From Bowmanella yangjiangensis (GTDB taxonomy: Bacteria > Pseudomonadota > Gammaproteobacteria > Enterobacterales > Alteromonadaceae), in the NCBI RefSeq assembly GCF_017255015.1, contig NZ_JAFKCS010000008.1, positions 1 through 64,000 on the forward strand: a DNA stretch of 64,000 nt, in the 5' to 3' direction. Positions 42,187-51,856 of this stretch are shown here, piece after piece. Position numbers and translations under genes: made by a program. The notes under the pieces were generated by a model. The model was not told the origin of the DNA, did not search any database, and was given only the letters and a program-made list of their open reading frames with translations. The number at the start of each line of letters is the position of its first letter. The first letter of the stretch is position 1.

Positions 42187-43233
42187 ATGCAAGACAACCA
42201 GTATTCCCTTTCTGCTGACCAAATCCGGGTAGTTGCTACCATTGCGGTAATTGTCTTGCATGTCAGTGCCAGTGGCGTCAGTCGTTTACCTTTGGATAGC
42301 GGAGCCTGGTGGCTGGCGAACTTGCTCGATTCATTCAGTCGAGTGTCCATTCCACTGTTTGTGATGCTTTCGGGAGCCCTGCTACTGCATCCTCCCCTTG
42401 ATTCAGTCGCCAATTTCTATCGTAAGCGGGTTGCCCGTATTGCTGTGCCATTGCTCTTGTGGTCTTTGTTCTACAGTGGCTGGACACTGCTTAAAGGCGA
42501 GGTAAAACACCAACCTGTGCCGCCTTCACAGCTGTTGGATAATCTGCTGGGCGGTATGCCCTACTTTCACCTCTGGTATTTATTTATGCTGGTTGGCTTA
42601 TACGCCGCCACGCCGCTGATTCGCTGGTTGATGATGTTGCTAAAAGCCGCTTATGCGCCTTCCCCGAGTTTTTATCTCGCTACGGCCGTAGTCGCGTCAA
42701 CCCTCTACACTTTTGGCTTCCAATGGTTTGGTGACGGCTGGCCCTGGCCATTGTGGTTTGTCGGCTATATTCCATTGTTTATGCTGGGTGCCGCCATGTG
42801 GGGACGCCCCAGTAATCAGGGGCGTTTGGCGTTGCTGGCCGCTTTTGTGCTGATGGTAGTAATCATTGCCCGTCTGGCACATATTCAACTTAGCGAATAC
42901 CCTGCATTGGGCGCCATCTATAGCTATCAGTATTTGAGTTTGCCGGTGCTGGCAGCCAGTGTATGCGCCTGGTATCTATTTAAACGACCTCATCAAAAGC
43001 TCGCCGCATACACTCGCTTTTTAGCCCCTTATTGCTTTGGGATTTATCTGGTGCATCCCATCTTCCTCGATATCAGTCAGATGCTGCTGGCTAAACTTAT
43101 GTTCGATGATATCGCTAAGATGCTAGTACAGCTTCCTTTGGTATTCGGTTTGTCATTGCTTACTTGTATGACTTATCGCCATACTAGCTCAAAATACCTG
43201 AAAGCCTCTCTGACTGCCCAGACTCCCCACTAA
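42187..43233 (+). CDS. Acyltransferase-3 family membrane protein (WecH/OafA type)
   Basis: 348 residues with about 10 membrane helices. The N-terminal part has the family's active-site region: ADQIRVVATIAVIVLHVSAS with the conserved R and H, then FSRVSIPLFVMLSGALLLHP. YRKRVARIAVPLLLWSLFY and YFHLWYLFMLVGLYAATPL are further signatures, closest to the WecH/YiaH branch. These proteins O-acetylate surface polysaccharides at the inner membrane. It precedes the exopolysaccharide locus but is separated from it and on the opposite strand, so an acceptor in that polymer is possible but unproven. The ATG has no strong ribosome-binding site. Confidence 0.9.
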   Translation: MQDNQYSLSADQIRVVATIAVIVLHVSASGVSRLPLDSGAWWLANLLDSFSRVSIPLFVMLSGALLLHPPLDSVANFYRKRVARIAVPLLLWSLFYSGWTLLKGEVKHQPVPPSQLLDNLLGGMPYFHLWYLFMLVGLYAATPLIRWLMMLLKAAYAPSPSFYLATAVVASTLYTFGFQWFGDGWPWPLWFVGYIPLFMLGAAMWGRPSNQGRLALLAAFVLMVVIIARLAHIQLSEYPALGAIYSYQYLSLPVLAASVCAWYLFKRPHQKLAAYTRFLAPYCFGIYLVHPIFLDISQMLLAKLMFDDIAKMLVQLPLVFGLSLLTCMTYRHTSSKYLKASLTAQTPH

Positions 43234-43361
43234 TAGCCGGGTCAGACAGACCTTTCATAAACAAATTGTATTGATTGCCTTTAAAGTCGAATAGCCGCTT
43301 CATCCTTGGCTATGCTATACAAGACTCTCATCGAAATTATGCCGTGGATTAGCCTGCAATC

Positions 43362-44030
43362 ATGAAATATGCCTTACAGCACCTGTTTTTCCTCTTGTTG
43401 CTAACCACTTCCTGGCAGCTCCGGGCACAGTATCAGTCCATTGAAGTACTGGCAGTAGAATATCCCCCCTTTACGACCATTACTCATCCTTATGGTGGCT
43501 TGGCGTTTGAATTATTGGAATCGGCCATCCCACAGCGACAATGGAAACCACTCTTTGTGCCTCCCAAACGGGCCTATGCAAGTATCGACAGCGGCCATTG
43601 GTGCGCTAGCTTTTATCCGGCCAATAAGACCTCGGACTATTTCACTGTCGAGTTGTCCCAGCAGCCGATTAAAATCAGATTGGTCAGGCTGTCACAAACA
43701 TCCTCATTCGGCTGGAAGCAACTAAGCGAATTAGCGGGAAAAAGCGTAGCTTTGCTACGCACAGGAGAAAGCTCAGAGTTTGTTCAGCAATTCGAAGATG
43801 CAGAAGTACGAATCGTGTATGTTGAATCCGTACAAGCTGGCTTACAGATGGTTCTGCTAAACAGAGTGTATATGGCGATGCTGGACGACATCAGCTTTGC
43901 CGGGCTGGAACGCGATAACAAAGCCAAACTGCAAATGTCAGAAAATACTTTGCTGGAAACCCCAATTACACTGTTCGTTAATAAAGCCTGCTTAGATGAT
44001 TTGCCTAAAATAACCACTAGTAAAAAGTGA
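43362..44030 (+). CDS. Periplasmic solute-binding-like protein (SBP family 3 fold)
   Basis: 222 residues. A signal peptide (about 1-22, ...TTSWQLRAQ) is followed by a family-3-type binding fold: IEVLAVEYPPFTTITHPYGG, LAFELLESAI, RAYASIDSGHWCASFYP, LAGKSVALLRTGESSEFV, and MVLLNRVYMAMLDD. It is slightly shorter than transport-linked members and no permease or ATPase is nearby. Alteromonads have many such stand-alone proteins; ligand and role are unknown. Two Cys residues (HWCAS and KACLDD) could pair in the periplasm. A weak AT-rich terminator follows. Confidence 0.82.
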   Translation: MKYALQHLFFLLLLTTSWQLRAQYQSIEVLAVEYPPFTTITHPYGGLAFELLESAIPQRQWKPLFVPPKRAYASIDSGHWCASFYPANKTSDYFTVELSQQPIKIRLVRLSQTSSFGWKQLSELAGKSVALLRTGESSEFVQQFEDAEVRIVYVESVQAGLQMVLLNRVYMAMLDDISFAGLERDNKAKLQMSENTLLETPITLFVNKACLDDLPKITTSKK

Positions 44031-44065
44031 AAACTCAAAAAAGCACATTCACTTTTACCTATAGC

Positions 44066-44085
44066 AATACTCACAAGTATTTTTT
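44066..44085 (+). terminator. Weak AT-rich terminator after the binding-like protein
   Basis: AATACT (44066-44071) pairs with AGTATT (44076-44081), followed by TTTT. The stem is short and AT-rich. Confidence 0.4.
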
Positions 44086-44210
44086 ATAGCCATCCTGACT
44101 TTGCTGCCACTAGCATGCAGCAACACACTACTTGAATATATTCAGCAACGGGAGGTCTGTGGTTAATAATGAGTTCCTTTATAGTATTAACCTTCTTAAA
44201 AAAGAACGAA

Positions 44211-46412
44211 TCAATTCAACAAAAATCGAAGTGTCAGACTGCTTCCATTAAGTCCTGACATGTTAACTAACACTGCATTATCTTTAACTTTCGCCCTCCC
44301 CTCTCCATCACCTTGCTGTAAGAAGTCACTTTTAAAAAGTAGCTCAACATGACCTTGGCTTCTTGAAGGATCTGCCATGCTGACATCGAGTACATTTCCG
44401 GTCTTCCTCACCACAAGACTGACAGCTCCTTTAATATCAAACCACTCTGATATTTCTAGAAGATCCTTTGTAAAAACATTTGCGAGCAGCGTACTTTCCT
44501 CTTCAATCCAAATGGAATGAGACTTTCTCGATTGACTCTGCACTTTCACGCGATTTTCTGTTGAAAGAGACCTAAAACTTTCTTTCTCTTGATTAGGAAA
44601 CAGAAAATAGGCGTAGTTGTTTTTCTCTGTATCATGGAGAATATCAAACCGTGCTCTCCACTTGGAAAGCTCTGTTTCTTCCATGTACTGAGTAGAAAAT
44701 CGGTTAAGCTCTTCCCAACTGCCTTGTATTTTATTTAGCTTAAACGAGGCACTTTGCTCATAGGGCAGGTAGACACCCAAACTAGTATTTGATGCCAGAT
44801 TTTCCAGCCAGAACGTCTTCCCATTATCCAATTCTTCCCATTTTAATTGGGTGGGCTTATCTGCAAACCTCTGTAAGACATTGGTCTGCAAAGCACCTTC
44901 TATATCTGAACCCAAAGCGATAACAAGGTCAGGCAAATAGAACCAGGATTTTCTAGCTTGGACTTCTTCATCTACACTTCTATAGTCCATTCCAACTGCA
45001 GCATAGCCATCTAAAGTGGCTCCGCCTACCCAGTCTTGTGACTTCTGAGGTTTGTTATAAATATTGCTTAGTCCCTTACATGGCGGGTAAACCTTTGCGT
45101 TTGTCGTTGTGCCGGGGAGAGAAGTTGAATCAACCAAGGGCCAGAAATCGATGTAATCATCTGGGTGTAGCTGTAAATAGAGCATACCATCACCGGTATA
45201 CCAGCCTTTTAAGTTTTCCCCATTTGTACACTCATAATTCCCCGTCCGTGATGAATGCATAGAAATTGCTGAAGCATAATTGGGGGCACGGTACACAAAC
45301 CTGTCCATAGATGGATACATTAATGCTCTATATTGTTTATCAGCCTCTTCCATTTCCTCTTGTATTAAATCTATCCGTGCAACGACATCTGGAGGACTCA
45401 ACGTCTTAAAGATTGCAAGCAACTGAGATACTTGCTTACCTCTATGATTACTCTGTGCCCAGCCTCTGCTCGGCCCTCGTCCACTTACGGCGTCGAGCAA
45501 ACGCTCTTCTACCAAGAACGGCAGTAAATGTGTTTGATAGCGATCTAGAATCAAATGATAGACAGCCGAGGACGGTTGCCACTTTGTGCCTTGAAGTAAC
45601 GTAAAAATTCTATTTACGCCCTCAAATAAAACCAGACCATATGTACCAATATAGGGAATGTCTTTGTGCTGAATATAGCTTCCGTCTCTATAGAAGCCAT
45701 CACCGGAATCAACATATTCAAATACTTCCCAAAGCTTATCTAACGCCTCACTAAACGCTAGCTCATCTTGTTCTAATAAGGCTCTTTGAAGAACAATTAA
45801 CACTGTATCTACTCGATTCGCCCCTGTATTGTGAAATGCTTTTGAGGAAGACGCCTTACCGTAGTTTTGAAATTCTGCTTTGGGAAGAAAATGATGACTG
45901 GCAGCCAAAAGACGCGAAAACAAATCTTTGTCCAGCCAAGGCTGCGATAGCAGTAAAACTTGGTTTATCTGTCTGGGTATGCCTATTTCCCAGTGCCACC
46001 AGTTTCCAACCTTTTTACTTTCTGTGTTGTACTCACCAAGTATTTTTTCTAATGCTGCGCTGATGCTCTGTTTTTGTTCATCATTCAGCTTTTCAGAAAG
46101 CGACTTCCTAATTTTAAAAAGACTCCGAGTAATTGAGTCTGCTTGAACCTTTCCGGAAGAGTTTACTAAGGGAAGCTCTGGAAATATCCTATCTCTGTCT
46201 TCTTTGACATCACTTAGTATTTCCAATAGTTCCTTATTCTGTTTGTATTTTAAGCTGTTTGAAGTCTTCCAATTCTCTTTTGCTTTCTTCAAATCACTTG
46301 TAGCACCGAAAACCGGGCTACAAATGACAAGAAGTGAAAGAAGAGTGCCTTGGAGCCCTCTTCTATAACCGAATATCTGCCGTCCCTTTTGGCAGAACAT
46401 ACTTGAGATCAT
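44211..46412 (-). CDS. Polysaccharide lyase family 8 enzyme, exported
   Basis: 733 residues. A signal peptide (about 18-36, ...[11 protein letters not shown]) precedes the alpha/alpha toroid and then beta domains of PL8. The catalytic set is visible: Asn199 in NTGANRVDT, His249 in YIQHKDIPY and Tyr258 in IGTYG. Their spacing (50 and 9 residues) equals that of pneumococcal hyaluronate lyase (Asn349, His399, Tyr408). [26 protein letters not shown] and [10 protein letters not shown] are further PL8 signatures. It should cleave uronic-acid-containing chains by elimination. The gene overlaps the upstream dehydrogenase gene by 50 bases and ends the exopolysaccharide operon, so the polymer made here may be its substrate. 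The segment is AT-rich. Confidence 0.92.
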   Translation of the reverse strand: MISSMFCQKGRQIFGYRRGLQGTLLSLLVICSPVFGATSDLKKAKENWKTSNSLKYKQNKELLEILSDVKEDRDRIFPELPLVNSSGKVQADSITRSLFKIRKSLSEKLNDEQKQSISAALEKILGEYNTESKKVGNWWHWEIGIPRQINQVLLLSQPWLDKDLFSRLLAASHHFLPKAEFQNYGKASSSKAFHNTGANRVDTVLIVLQRALLEQDELAFSEALDKLWEVFEYVDSGDGFYRDGSYIQHKDIPYIGTYGLVLFEGVNRIFTLLQGTKWQPSSAVYHLILDRYQTHLLPFLVEERLLDAVSGRGPSRGWAQSNHRGKQVSQLLAIFKTLSPPDVVARIDLIQEEMEEADKQYRALMYPSMDRFVYRAPNYASAISMHSSRTGNYECTNGENLKGWYTGDGMLYLQLHPDDYIDFWPLVDSTSLPGTTTNAKVYPPCKGLSNIYNKPQKSQDWVGGATLDGYAAVGMDYRSVDEEVQARKSWFYLPDLVIALGSDIEGALQTNVLQRFADKPTQLKWEELDNGKTFWLENLASNTSLGVYLPYEQSASFKLNKIQGSWEELNRFSTQYMEETELSKWRARFDILHDTEKNNYAYFLFPNQEKESFRSLSTENRVKVQSQSRKSHSIWIEEESTLLANVFTKDLLEISEWFDIKGAVSLVVRKTGNVLDVSMADPSRSQGHVELLFKSDFLQQGDGEGRAKVKDNAVLVNMSGLNGSSLTLRFLLN

Positions 46413-47625
46413 AGATAACGCCTTTTTCCTTTAACAGAGACCTGAATTCAGGAACTGTTTTCTCTTTAAATTCCTTATGAGAGACACACAGCACAATAGC
46501 ATCATACTGACCCGCCTTTGGCTCTTGGATAGGTCTAATTTCATACTCGCTCATAGCCTCATCTGGATCGACCCAAGGATCATAAACATCGGCCTGCACG
46601 TCGTATTCCTGCAACTCGTTGATAATATCAATTACTTTGGTGTTTCTGAGATCTGGACAATTTTCTTTAAAGGTTAAGCCCATAACCAAAACTTTCGCAT
46701 CGCTGACCTGAATACGTTTCTTTAACATGGCCTTGATCAGTTCACTCACCACATAACGACCCATACCATCATTGATACGGCGACCTGCCAAAATCACTTC
46801 TGGATGATAGCCAATGGCTTGCGCTTTGTGAGTGAGGTAATAAGGATCAACACCAATACAATGCCCGCCCACTAGTCCCGGACGAAAAGGTAGAAAGTTC
46901 CACTTGGTACCTGCCGCCAATAGTACTTCTTCGGTATCAATGCCTAGTTTGTTGAAAATTACCGCTAATTCATTGATCAATGCGATATTTAAATCTCGTT
47001 GAGTATTTTCGATAACCTTAGCGGCTTCGGCGACTTTGATACTGCTCGCCTTGTGAGTCCCCGCGGTAATGATACTGCGGTACAAAGCGTCTACTCTTTC
47101 AGCTACTTCAGGTGTAGAACCAGAAGTCACCTTCTTGATAGTAGTTACCCTGTGTTCTTTATCACCAGGGTTAATTCGTTCAGGACTGTATCCTGCAAAA
47201 AAGTCCTGATTGAATTTCAGACCAGACACACGCTCTAGTACTGGAACACAATCTTCTTCCGTTGCCCCAGGGTAAACAGTAGATTCATAGATAACAATAT
47301 CGCCTTTCTTCAGCACCTTGCCGATAGTTTCACTGGCTTTAATAAGAGGGGTTAAATCAGGTTGGCGATGCTCATCTATAGGAGTAGGCACAGTAACAAT
47401 AAAAGTATTCACGTCTTTTAAGTCTTCTACCTGACAGGTGAAACTCAAAGAAGTCGCACTGGCAATCTCAGCTTTTGTAACTTCAAGTGTATGGTCAATA
47501 CCATCCCTCAGTTCATCAATACGAGACTTATTAATATCAAAGCCAACAGTGCGGTATTTTTTCCCGAACTCGACAGCTAAAGGTAAACCGACGTAACCAA
47601 GGCCAACAATACAAATTTTTTGCAT
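46363..47625 (-). CDS. tviB: UDP-N-acetylhexosamine 6-dehydrogenase (TviB/WbpO type)
   Basis: 420 residues from the ATG at 47625; GAGG lies 6 bases before it, whereas an ATG two codons earlier touches GAGG directly. NAD-binding motif [19 protein letters not shown] at the start, then [31 protein letters not shown], the central [20 protein letters not shown] containing the catalytic cysteine, and a C-terminal NAD-dehydrogenase domain ([20 protein letters not shown]). The TviB/VipA branch oxidises UDP-GlcNAc or UDP-GalNAc to the uronic acid. It would supply an acidic amino sugar for the exopolysaccharide. Substrate choice between the two sugars cannot be read here. Confidence 0.9.
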   Translation of the reverse strand: MQKICIVGLGYVGLPLAVEFGKKYRTVGFDINKSRIDELRDGIDHTLEVTKAEIASATSLSFTCQVEDLKDVNTFIVTVPTPIDEHRQPDLTPLIKASETIGKVLKKGDIVIYESTVYPGATEEDCVPVLERVSGLKFNQDFFAGYSPERINPGDKEHRVTTIKKVTSGSTPEVAERVDALYRSIITAGTHKASSIKVAEAAKVIENTQRDLNIALINELAVIFNKLGIDTEEVLLAAGTKWNFLPFRPGLVGGHCIGVDPYYLTHKAQAIGYHPEVILAGRRINDGMGRYVVSELIKAMLKKRIQVSDAKVLVMGLTFKENCPDLRNTKVIDIINELQEYDVQADVYDPWVDPDEAMSEYEIRPIQEPKAGQYDAIVLCVSHKEFKEKTVPEFRSLLKEKGVIYDLKYVLPKGTADIRL

Positions 47626-47654
47626 AAACATCCTCTATATATGCGGGTGGTGAA

Positions 47655-48680
47655 CTACAGCCAATAAGCCATTTTTATAATATCAACAGACTTAATATTT
47701 AGTTCCTCTGCTTCCCTGTTTAAAATTAAATTAGCCTCATGATATGTAGCCAGTGCTCCAGGCAACTTATGCAGTGAATAACCTTCAGTGGGTATGTTTC
47801 CTAGAAAAGAAACCAAGTCGCGTCTAAATATCTCAACTCGGGAGGTAATGGCGTTTGATTCTTTTTCAGGGCGTTGTTCCAAAGCTGTGCGAATAAGTTG
47901 CATATAGTCAAAGTCTAAACAATAGGGTACTGATTCTAGGAAAGGTCCGTCTTGCATATGCTCCATACACCTATCGATCAACTTATCAGCCGCTATATAA
48001 TTTCTACCCAACACATGGTTTATCCAATGAATATGTACCAATCCGCCAATATCGCCGTGCTCAGGATTATGGCGAAGACGGTATAGAACTCGAAAACATT
48101 GCTGCAACAGCTCACTTTTATAAGCCTTCATCAATCCAGTATTGGGTTGCAATATAGCCTTGTCACATGCTTCAAGGACCTTGCAAACAAGTGCCTCATC
48201 TATCTGTCGATTAGGATCATGCCTGGCAAACGTAAGGAGGATAGATGGAATACCACCAATCCAGTGGCTAACCCGCCATGTATGATGCGACCACTTAGCA
48301 GGCCATTTGGGTAAATAAGTTTGGCGATCTATAAGCAGATCCAAATCAAGCCGAACCTTGCCCAGAACTCTACCCCTGACATCCGCTCCGGCTAGAGCCA
48401 ACAAATTCAACGAGGCCAGTGCGTAAGCTGAAATATGTGGTAACAGGTGTTCCTGACAACCGACGCGTCCCGCGAAAGCTGAATCAATAAGTACAGCTGC
48501 ATATTTGTCTAATGCTGATTCACAATACCAGTCCTTGTCCCCTAGCAATGCCCGTACATAAATGTAATCTGCGTGATCTTGTAGCGTTCCACAGTCCAAA
48601 ACTTCTGAATTTCCCGTGGACCAGAATGACTTGATTAACGATGCATGATTATTTAAATATGACTCGATTGAATCTCTCAC
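47655..48680 (-). CDS. Unknown protein of the exopolysaccharide locus
   Basis: 341 residues, no family recognised. It has no signal peptide or membrane helix. Repeating helix pairs rich in Leu, Trp and His (YLPKWPAKWSHHTWRVSHWI, HIHWINHVLGRNYI, ESVPYCLDFDYMQLI) suggest an all-helical barrel of the alpha/alpha-toroid type found in many sugar-active enzymes, but no catalytic motif can be named. It sits between a GT2 gene and the TviB-type dehydrogenase, 24 bases from each, in the same AT-rich operon, so a role in making or modifying the polymer is likely. MRDSIESYLNNHASLIKSFW is its start. Confidence 0.75.
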   Translation of the reverse strand: MRDSIESYLNNHASLIKSFWSTGNSEVLDCGTLQDHADYIYVRALLGDKDWYCESALDKYAAVLIDSAFAGRVGCQEHLLPHISAYALASLNLLALAGADVRGRVLGKVRLDLDLLIDRQTYLPKWPAKWSHHTWRVSHWIGGIPSILLTFARHDPNRQIDEALVCKVLEACDKAILQPNTGLMKAYKSELLQQCFRVLYRLRHNPEHGDIGGLVHIHWINHVLGRNYIAADKLIDRCMEHMQDGPFLESVPYCLDFDYMQLIRTALEQRPEKESNAITSRVEIFRRDLVSFLGNIPTEGYSLHKLPGALATYHEANLILNREAEELNIKSVDIIKMAYWL

Positions 48681-48704
48681 TAACTTTCCCTCTATGCCTT
48701 TGGC

Positions 48705-49622
48705 TTAAGGCTTAATCCCAAACTTGGCAAGCACATCTGACATCTTCCTATAAGCACTTTTACTCAGTAGCACCTGCAAAAAAATCACAATGGCCATCTT
48801 GGGTTTGTAACATCCTCTAAACAGCGCTTTAGAATAAAGGCTAAGCCCTTTTAACCTTCTTCCCTGTTGTGAGTATGCTCTGGCCACAGGCCATCCAGTC
48901 TCAGCCCAGTAAGCTTTATCTGTTAACAAAGGCTTAATTCGATTCAACCAACCAGTTCTTAAATCTGGATTTGGTTTACTAGAAAGGCGGCCAGGATCCC
49001 AACCGTCATTCCATATAGCTGATGCCGAGGGAAGCATGGTAAGCAAGCCACCATTAGATACGATCTTAATTGCAAAATCATAATCTTGACCTGACTTAAT
49101 CTCTTCGTCATATAAGGATCTTAAAGCCAATTCCCGGGGGACAATGAAAGTGATGGTAGGAACAAAGCCCCTATCACACATCAGATACTCTGAAATATGC
49201 TCATCTTGCCTAATCTCTCTTCCTGGCTTTAAAAATGTAAGTCCATCACCTCTGTCCACAACTACTTGTGCATAGGTACAAACATTTTCTTTGGATTCCA
49301 ATACAGGTAGGGCTTGTTCTAAATGATGACTAAGAAACACATCATCAGAGTCAAGGAAAGCTATATATTTTCCTTTAGCTATTTTTATTCCTGTGTTTCT
49401 CGCTTTAGAACCGCCACCATTATCTTGATATACATAAGTAATTCTAGAATCTGATTCACATAGTTTTTCTACTACATCCTTTGTATTATCCGATGAACCA
49501 TCATCTACAATTATTATCTCAAAATTATTGAGTGTCTGCTGCTGCACCGACTTTACACATTCTTCAATAGTACCCGAACGATTAAATGCAGGTATTACTA
49601 CACTAAAAACAGGATCACTCAC
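48705..49622 (-). CDS. GT2-family glycosyltransferase
   Basis: 305 residues from a GTG at 49622. That start has GGAG 8 bases upstream and overlaps the polymerase stop by 8 bases (GTGAGTGA), whereas an ATG at 49652 lies inside the upstream gene with no such site. GT-A fold: FSVVIPAFNRSGTIEECVKS, VDDGSSDNTKDV near residue 40, NGGGSKARNTGIKIAKGKYI and AFLDSDDVF with the DxD-type metal motif, then the SGQDYDFAIKI ED-like acceptor region. It transfers a sugar from a nucleotide donor to a lipid-linked oligosaccharide at the inner membrane. Donor unknown. Confidence 0.92.
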   Translation of the reverse strand: MSDPVFSVVIPAFNRSGTIEECVKSVQQQTLNNFEIIIVDDGSSDNTKDVVEKLCESDSRITYVYQDNGGGSKARNTGIKIAKGKYIAFLDSDDVFLSHHLEQALPVLESKENVCTYAQVVVDRGDGLTFLKPGREIRQDEHISEYLMCDRGFVPTITFIVPRELALRSLYDEEIKSGQDYDFAIKIVSNGGLLTMLPSASAIWNDGWDPGRLSSKPNPDLRTGWLNRIKPLLTDKAYWAETGWPVARAYSQQGRRLKGLSLYSKALFRGCYKPKMAIVIFLQVLLSKSAYRKMSDVLAKFGIKP

Positions 49623-50889
49623 CAGCTTTCTCCCTAGACTTAAGCATGACAACCATATATATCAGCAAGAAAAACAACCACCGTCCCTTATCTGCATAAA
49701 GCAAGTTGGTTTCTAAAAATGAATGAAAAACAAAAAAGAAAAACAATGAGTAGTAGACAAAACTAAAACTGCTATTACTTCCAAAGACTATCATTTTATA
49801 AAAAGGCTGAATAAATAGAACAAAAATACTAATCCCGAAGCCAACCACTCCAATAGATAATAGGATATCTAAATAAGAATTATGTCCCTGGGTAAGAGTA
49901 AAAACCCAGTCTACCCAGCCAAATGCGTATTCAGTTATCAGCATGTTATCGCCAACACGCCATACTGAACCATAACCTAGACCAAGTAAAAAATTATCTT
50001 TGAGAGCGTAATACATAATATTCCATATGGTTGCTCTACCGGTAAAAGCTTCAGGATCATCTAGAAGCTCAACAAATCCATCAACTATAAATCCCTGCAG
50101 AATTATCGATAGTACGATGAAAATAAAAAGCATTAATGATAGAACTTTTCTAATCGTAAAATTTGAAGATGCTTTCATCATGGCAATGCCAAAAACCATA
50201 CTTGGTATAATTAAGGCAAGGGACGTCTTTGATTTTGTAAAATATATAAAAACAAGCCCGCAAAATATTGCAAAACCCCAAATAAGATTTTTGGTTTTCA
50301 TATACATATATGAAAAAAGCAAGATTCCAAATGCAGTTGCAGGCCCAGCTATATTTTTATGGGAGTAGATCCCTTTCCAGTTCCCAACTAAACCACTATC
50401 AAACATTTCCGGATTAGAATGAACCGCACCATTAACCAAGGGTATTGATACAATGCTAACGACTAGCATTCCAAGATACACTTTCGCTAAACACCGCAGC
50501 AAATCCTCTTTATCAATAATGCTAACAAGCATAAAGACCACTGATGATGTGATAAAAAGTAGAACTGTGCGTCTTATAGAAACACCTGGAACCTCAGCCC
50601 ATAAAACGGATGCAAGACACCAAAATAGAAGAAAAATATATCCTCCAATCTTATACAGATCATGCTTTTCCCCCAGTTTTCTGAAGCAAATAAAGGTCAA
50701 AGAAAATAATAAAACAAAGACAAACTGCCTGAGAAAGTTTCCGCCGCCAGTATCAGAAAGTTGAAGATCAAAATCAGCCTCAGCAAACGGCGAAAGCCCT
50801 ACATAAGAATAGATAAAAAACAATCCCATCAAAAACACTGATGCTTTGTAATAATCTAATTTTAATTTTCCATCACTGTAGGAGATCAT
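49615..50889 (-). CDS. Wzy/ExoQ-type polysaccharide polymerase (O-antigen ligase superfamily)
   Basis: 424 residues, about 11 membrane helices. IYSHKNIAGPATAFGILLFS, EAFTGRATIWNIMYYAL and a large periplasmic loop before TQGHNSYLDILLSIGVVG are the Wzy_C hallmarks of ExoQ-like polymerases, with conserved Arg and His in the loop. It should join repeat units flipped by the Wzx of this operon. The coding sequence is strongly AT-rich, as is common for horizontally moved polymerases. It overlaps the downstream GT2 gene by 8 bases. A second, unrelated-looking member of the superfamily lies at 61187. Confidence 0.9.
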   Translation of the reverse strand: MISYSDGKLKLDYYKASVFLMGLFFIYSYVGLSPFAEADFDLQLSDTGGGNFLRQFVFVLLFSLTFICFRKLGEKHDLYKIGGYIFLLFWCLASVLWAEVPGVSIRRTVLLFITSSVVFMLVSIIDKEDLLRCLAKVYLGMLVVSIVSIPLVNGAVHSNPEMFDSGLVGNWKGIYSHKNIAGPATAFGILLFSYMYMKTKNLIWGFAIFCGLVFIYFTKSKTSLALIIPSMVFGIAMMKASSNFTIRKVLSLMLFIFIVLSIILQGFIVDGFVELLDDPEAFTGRATIWNIMYYALKDNFLLGLGYGSVWRVGDNMLITEYAFGWVDWVFTLTQGHNSYLDILLSIGVVGFGISIFVLFIQPFYKMIVFGSNSSFSFVYYSLFFFFVFHSFLETNLLYADKGRWLFFLLIYMVVMLKSREKAGE

Positions 50890-50938
50890 ATATACACCAT
50901 AGACCTATATTTATCAGACTATTTTTTTTATGAATCGC

Positions 50939-51856
50939 TCACTTGTAGAAATTTTCACTTTTCCCTAGGAAAGCTGACAATTTCCCCAATTGTCTATGAA
51001 CTTTAAGCCTGACAAGAAACTCATTTTTTCTTCTAGTCAAAGCAACCAGATAAGAAGCAGAGAAAAACAAAAGAGAAACTAAGCTCTGAATAAAAAAATT
51101 TAGTCTCAGTAACACATTACAATTTCGACTTAAAATAATTCTCACATCATTAGAACCAATTCTATATGACCGCTCAATTGCCCAATTTATACTTACTCTC
51201 TCATTCCCATAAAACTCATAAGATACTGCTTTAGGTGCAAAATAAAATCGACATCCCAAGTCCTTTAAACGCAAGAAGAACTCTTTGTCTTCACCACCAG
51301 TCAATCCAAACTCTTCAGAAAAAAGCAAACTGCCAGATTTAATAAAAGCATTCTTAGAAAGTAAAATATTACCTGCAGCCTGAATGAGTTGAACTTCGCC
51401 TTCCTCTCTTATCTTTCTAAAGTAAAGAGGGCATAACTTGGTCCATTCTGGAGGTGGGGATTCAAACTCTGGAATTATTGCCCCGCCAATAATTTCCGCT
51501 CCACTTTTCTGATGTGCCAGCAAAAGTTCTTTGAGCCAGTGTTTATCAACCACTTCATCATCGTCAACCATGGCCAAAAGGTCCGCGTCTAGTTCAGCAA
51601 AAGCCTTAGTCATAATTGCGTTTCTGACGTTTGATATTCCGCGGGCTTCAACGGGTAAACAAATAATGTCGTAAGGATATGAACTAGACATCTCACTAGC
51701 TCGCAGCAAGCCAGCGCCACTAAGGCCTTCGTTGTCAGCAACGATGATCGTAAAACGTAAATCTATCTCTTGTTTTGCTAGCGATGTAAGAAGCCTCTCC
51801 AGCTGGAGAGGCCTTTTAAAAGTGGGTATACCTATCACAACATTTTCATTAAGCAC
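50939..51856 (-). CDS. GT2-family glycosyltransferase (ExoM/EpsE-like)
   Basis: 305 residues. GT-A fold: VVIGIPTFKRPLQLERLLTS, FTIIVADNEG, GISNVRNAIMTKAFAELDA, LLAMVDDDEVVDKHWL with the metal-binding DDD, and the acceptor-side FGLTGGEDKEFFLRL. Two hydrophobic segments near the C-terminus (FFIQSLVSLLFFSASYLVAL) suggest membrane association. The domain order is like rhizobial ExoM glucosyltransferase, but the sugar is not known. It overlaps the flippase gene by 8 bases. Confidence 0.92.
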   Translation of the reverse strand: MLNENVVIGIPTFKRPLQLERLLTSLAKQEIDLRFTIIVADNEGLSGAGLLRASEMSSSYPYDIICLPVEARGISNVRNAIMTKAFAELDADLLAMVDDDEVVDKHWLKELLLAHQKSGAEIIGGAIIPEFESPPPEWTKLCPLYFRKIREEGEVQLIQAAGNILLSKNAFIKSGSLLFSEEFGLTGGEDKEFFLRLKDLGCRFYFAPKAVSYEFYGNERVSINWAIERSYRIGSNDVRIILSRNCNVLLRLNFFIQSLVSLLFFSASYLVALTRRKNEFLVRLKVHRQLGKLSAFLGKSENFYK

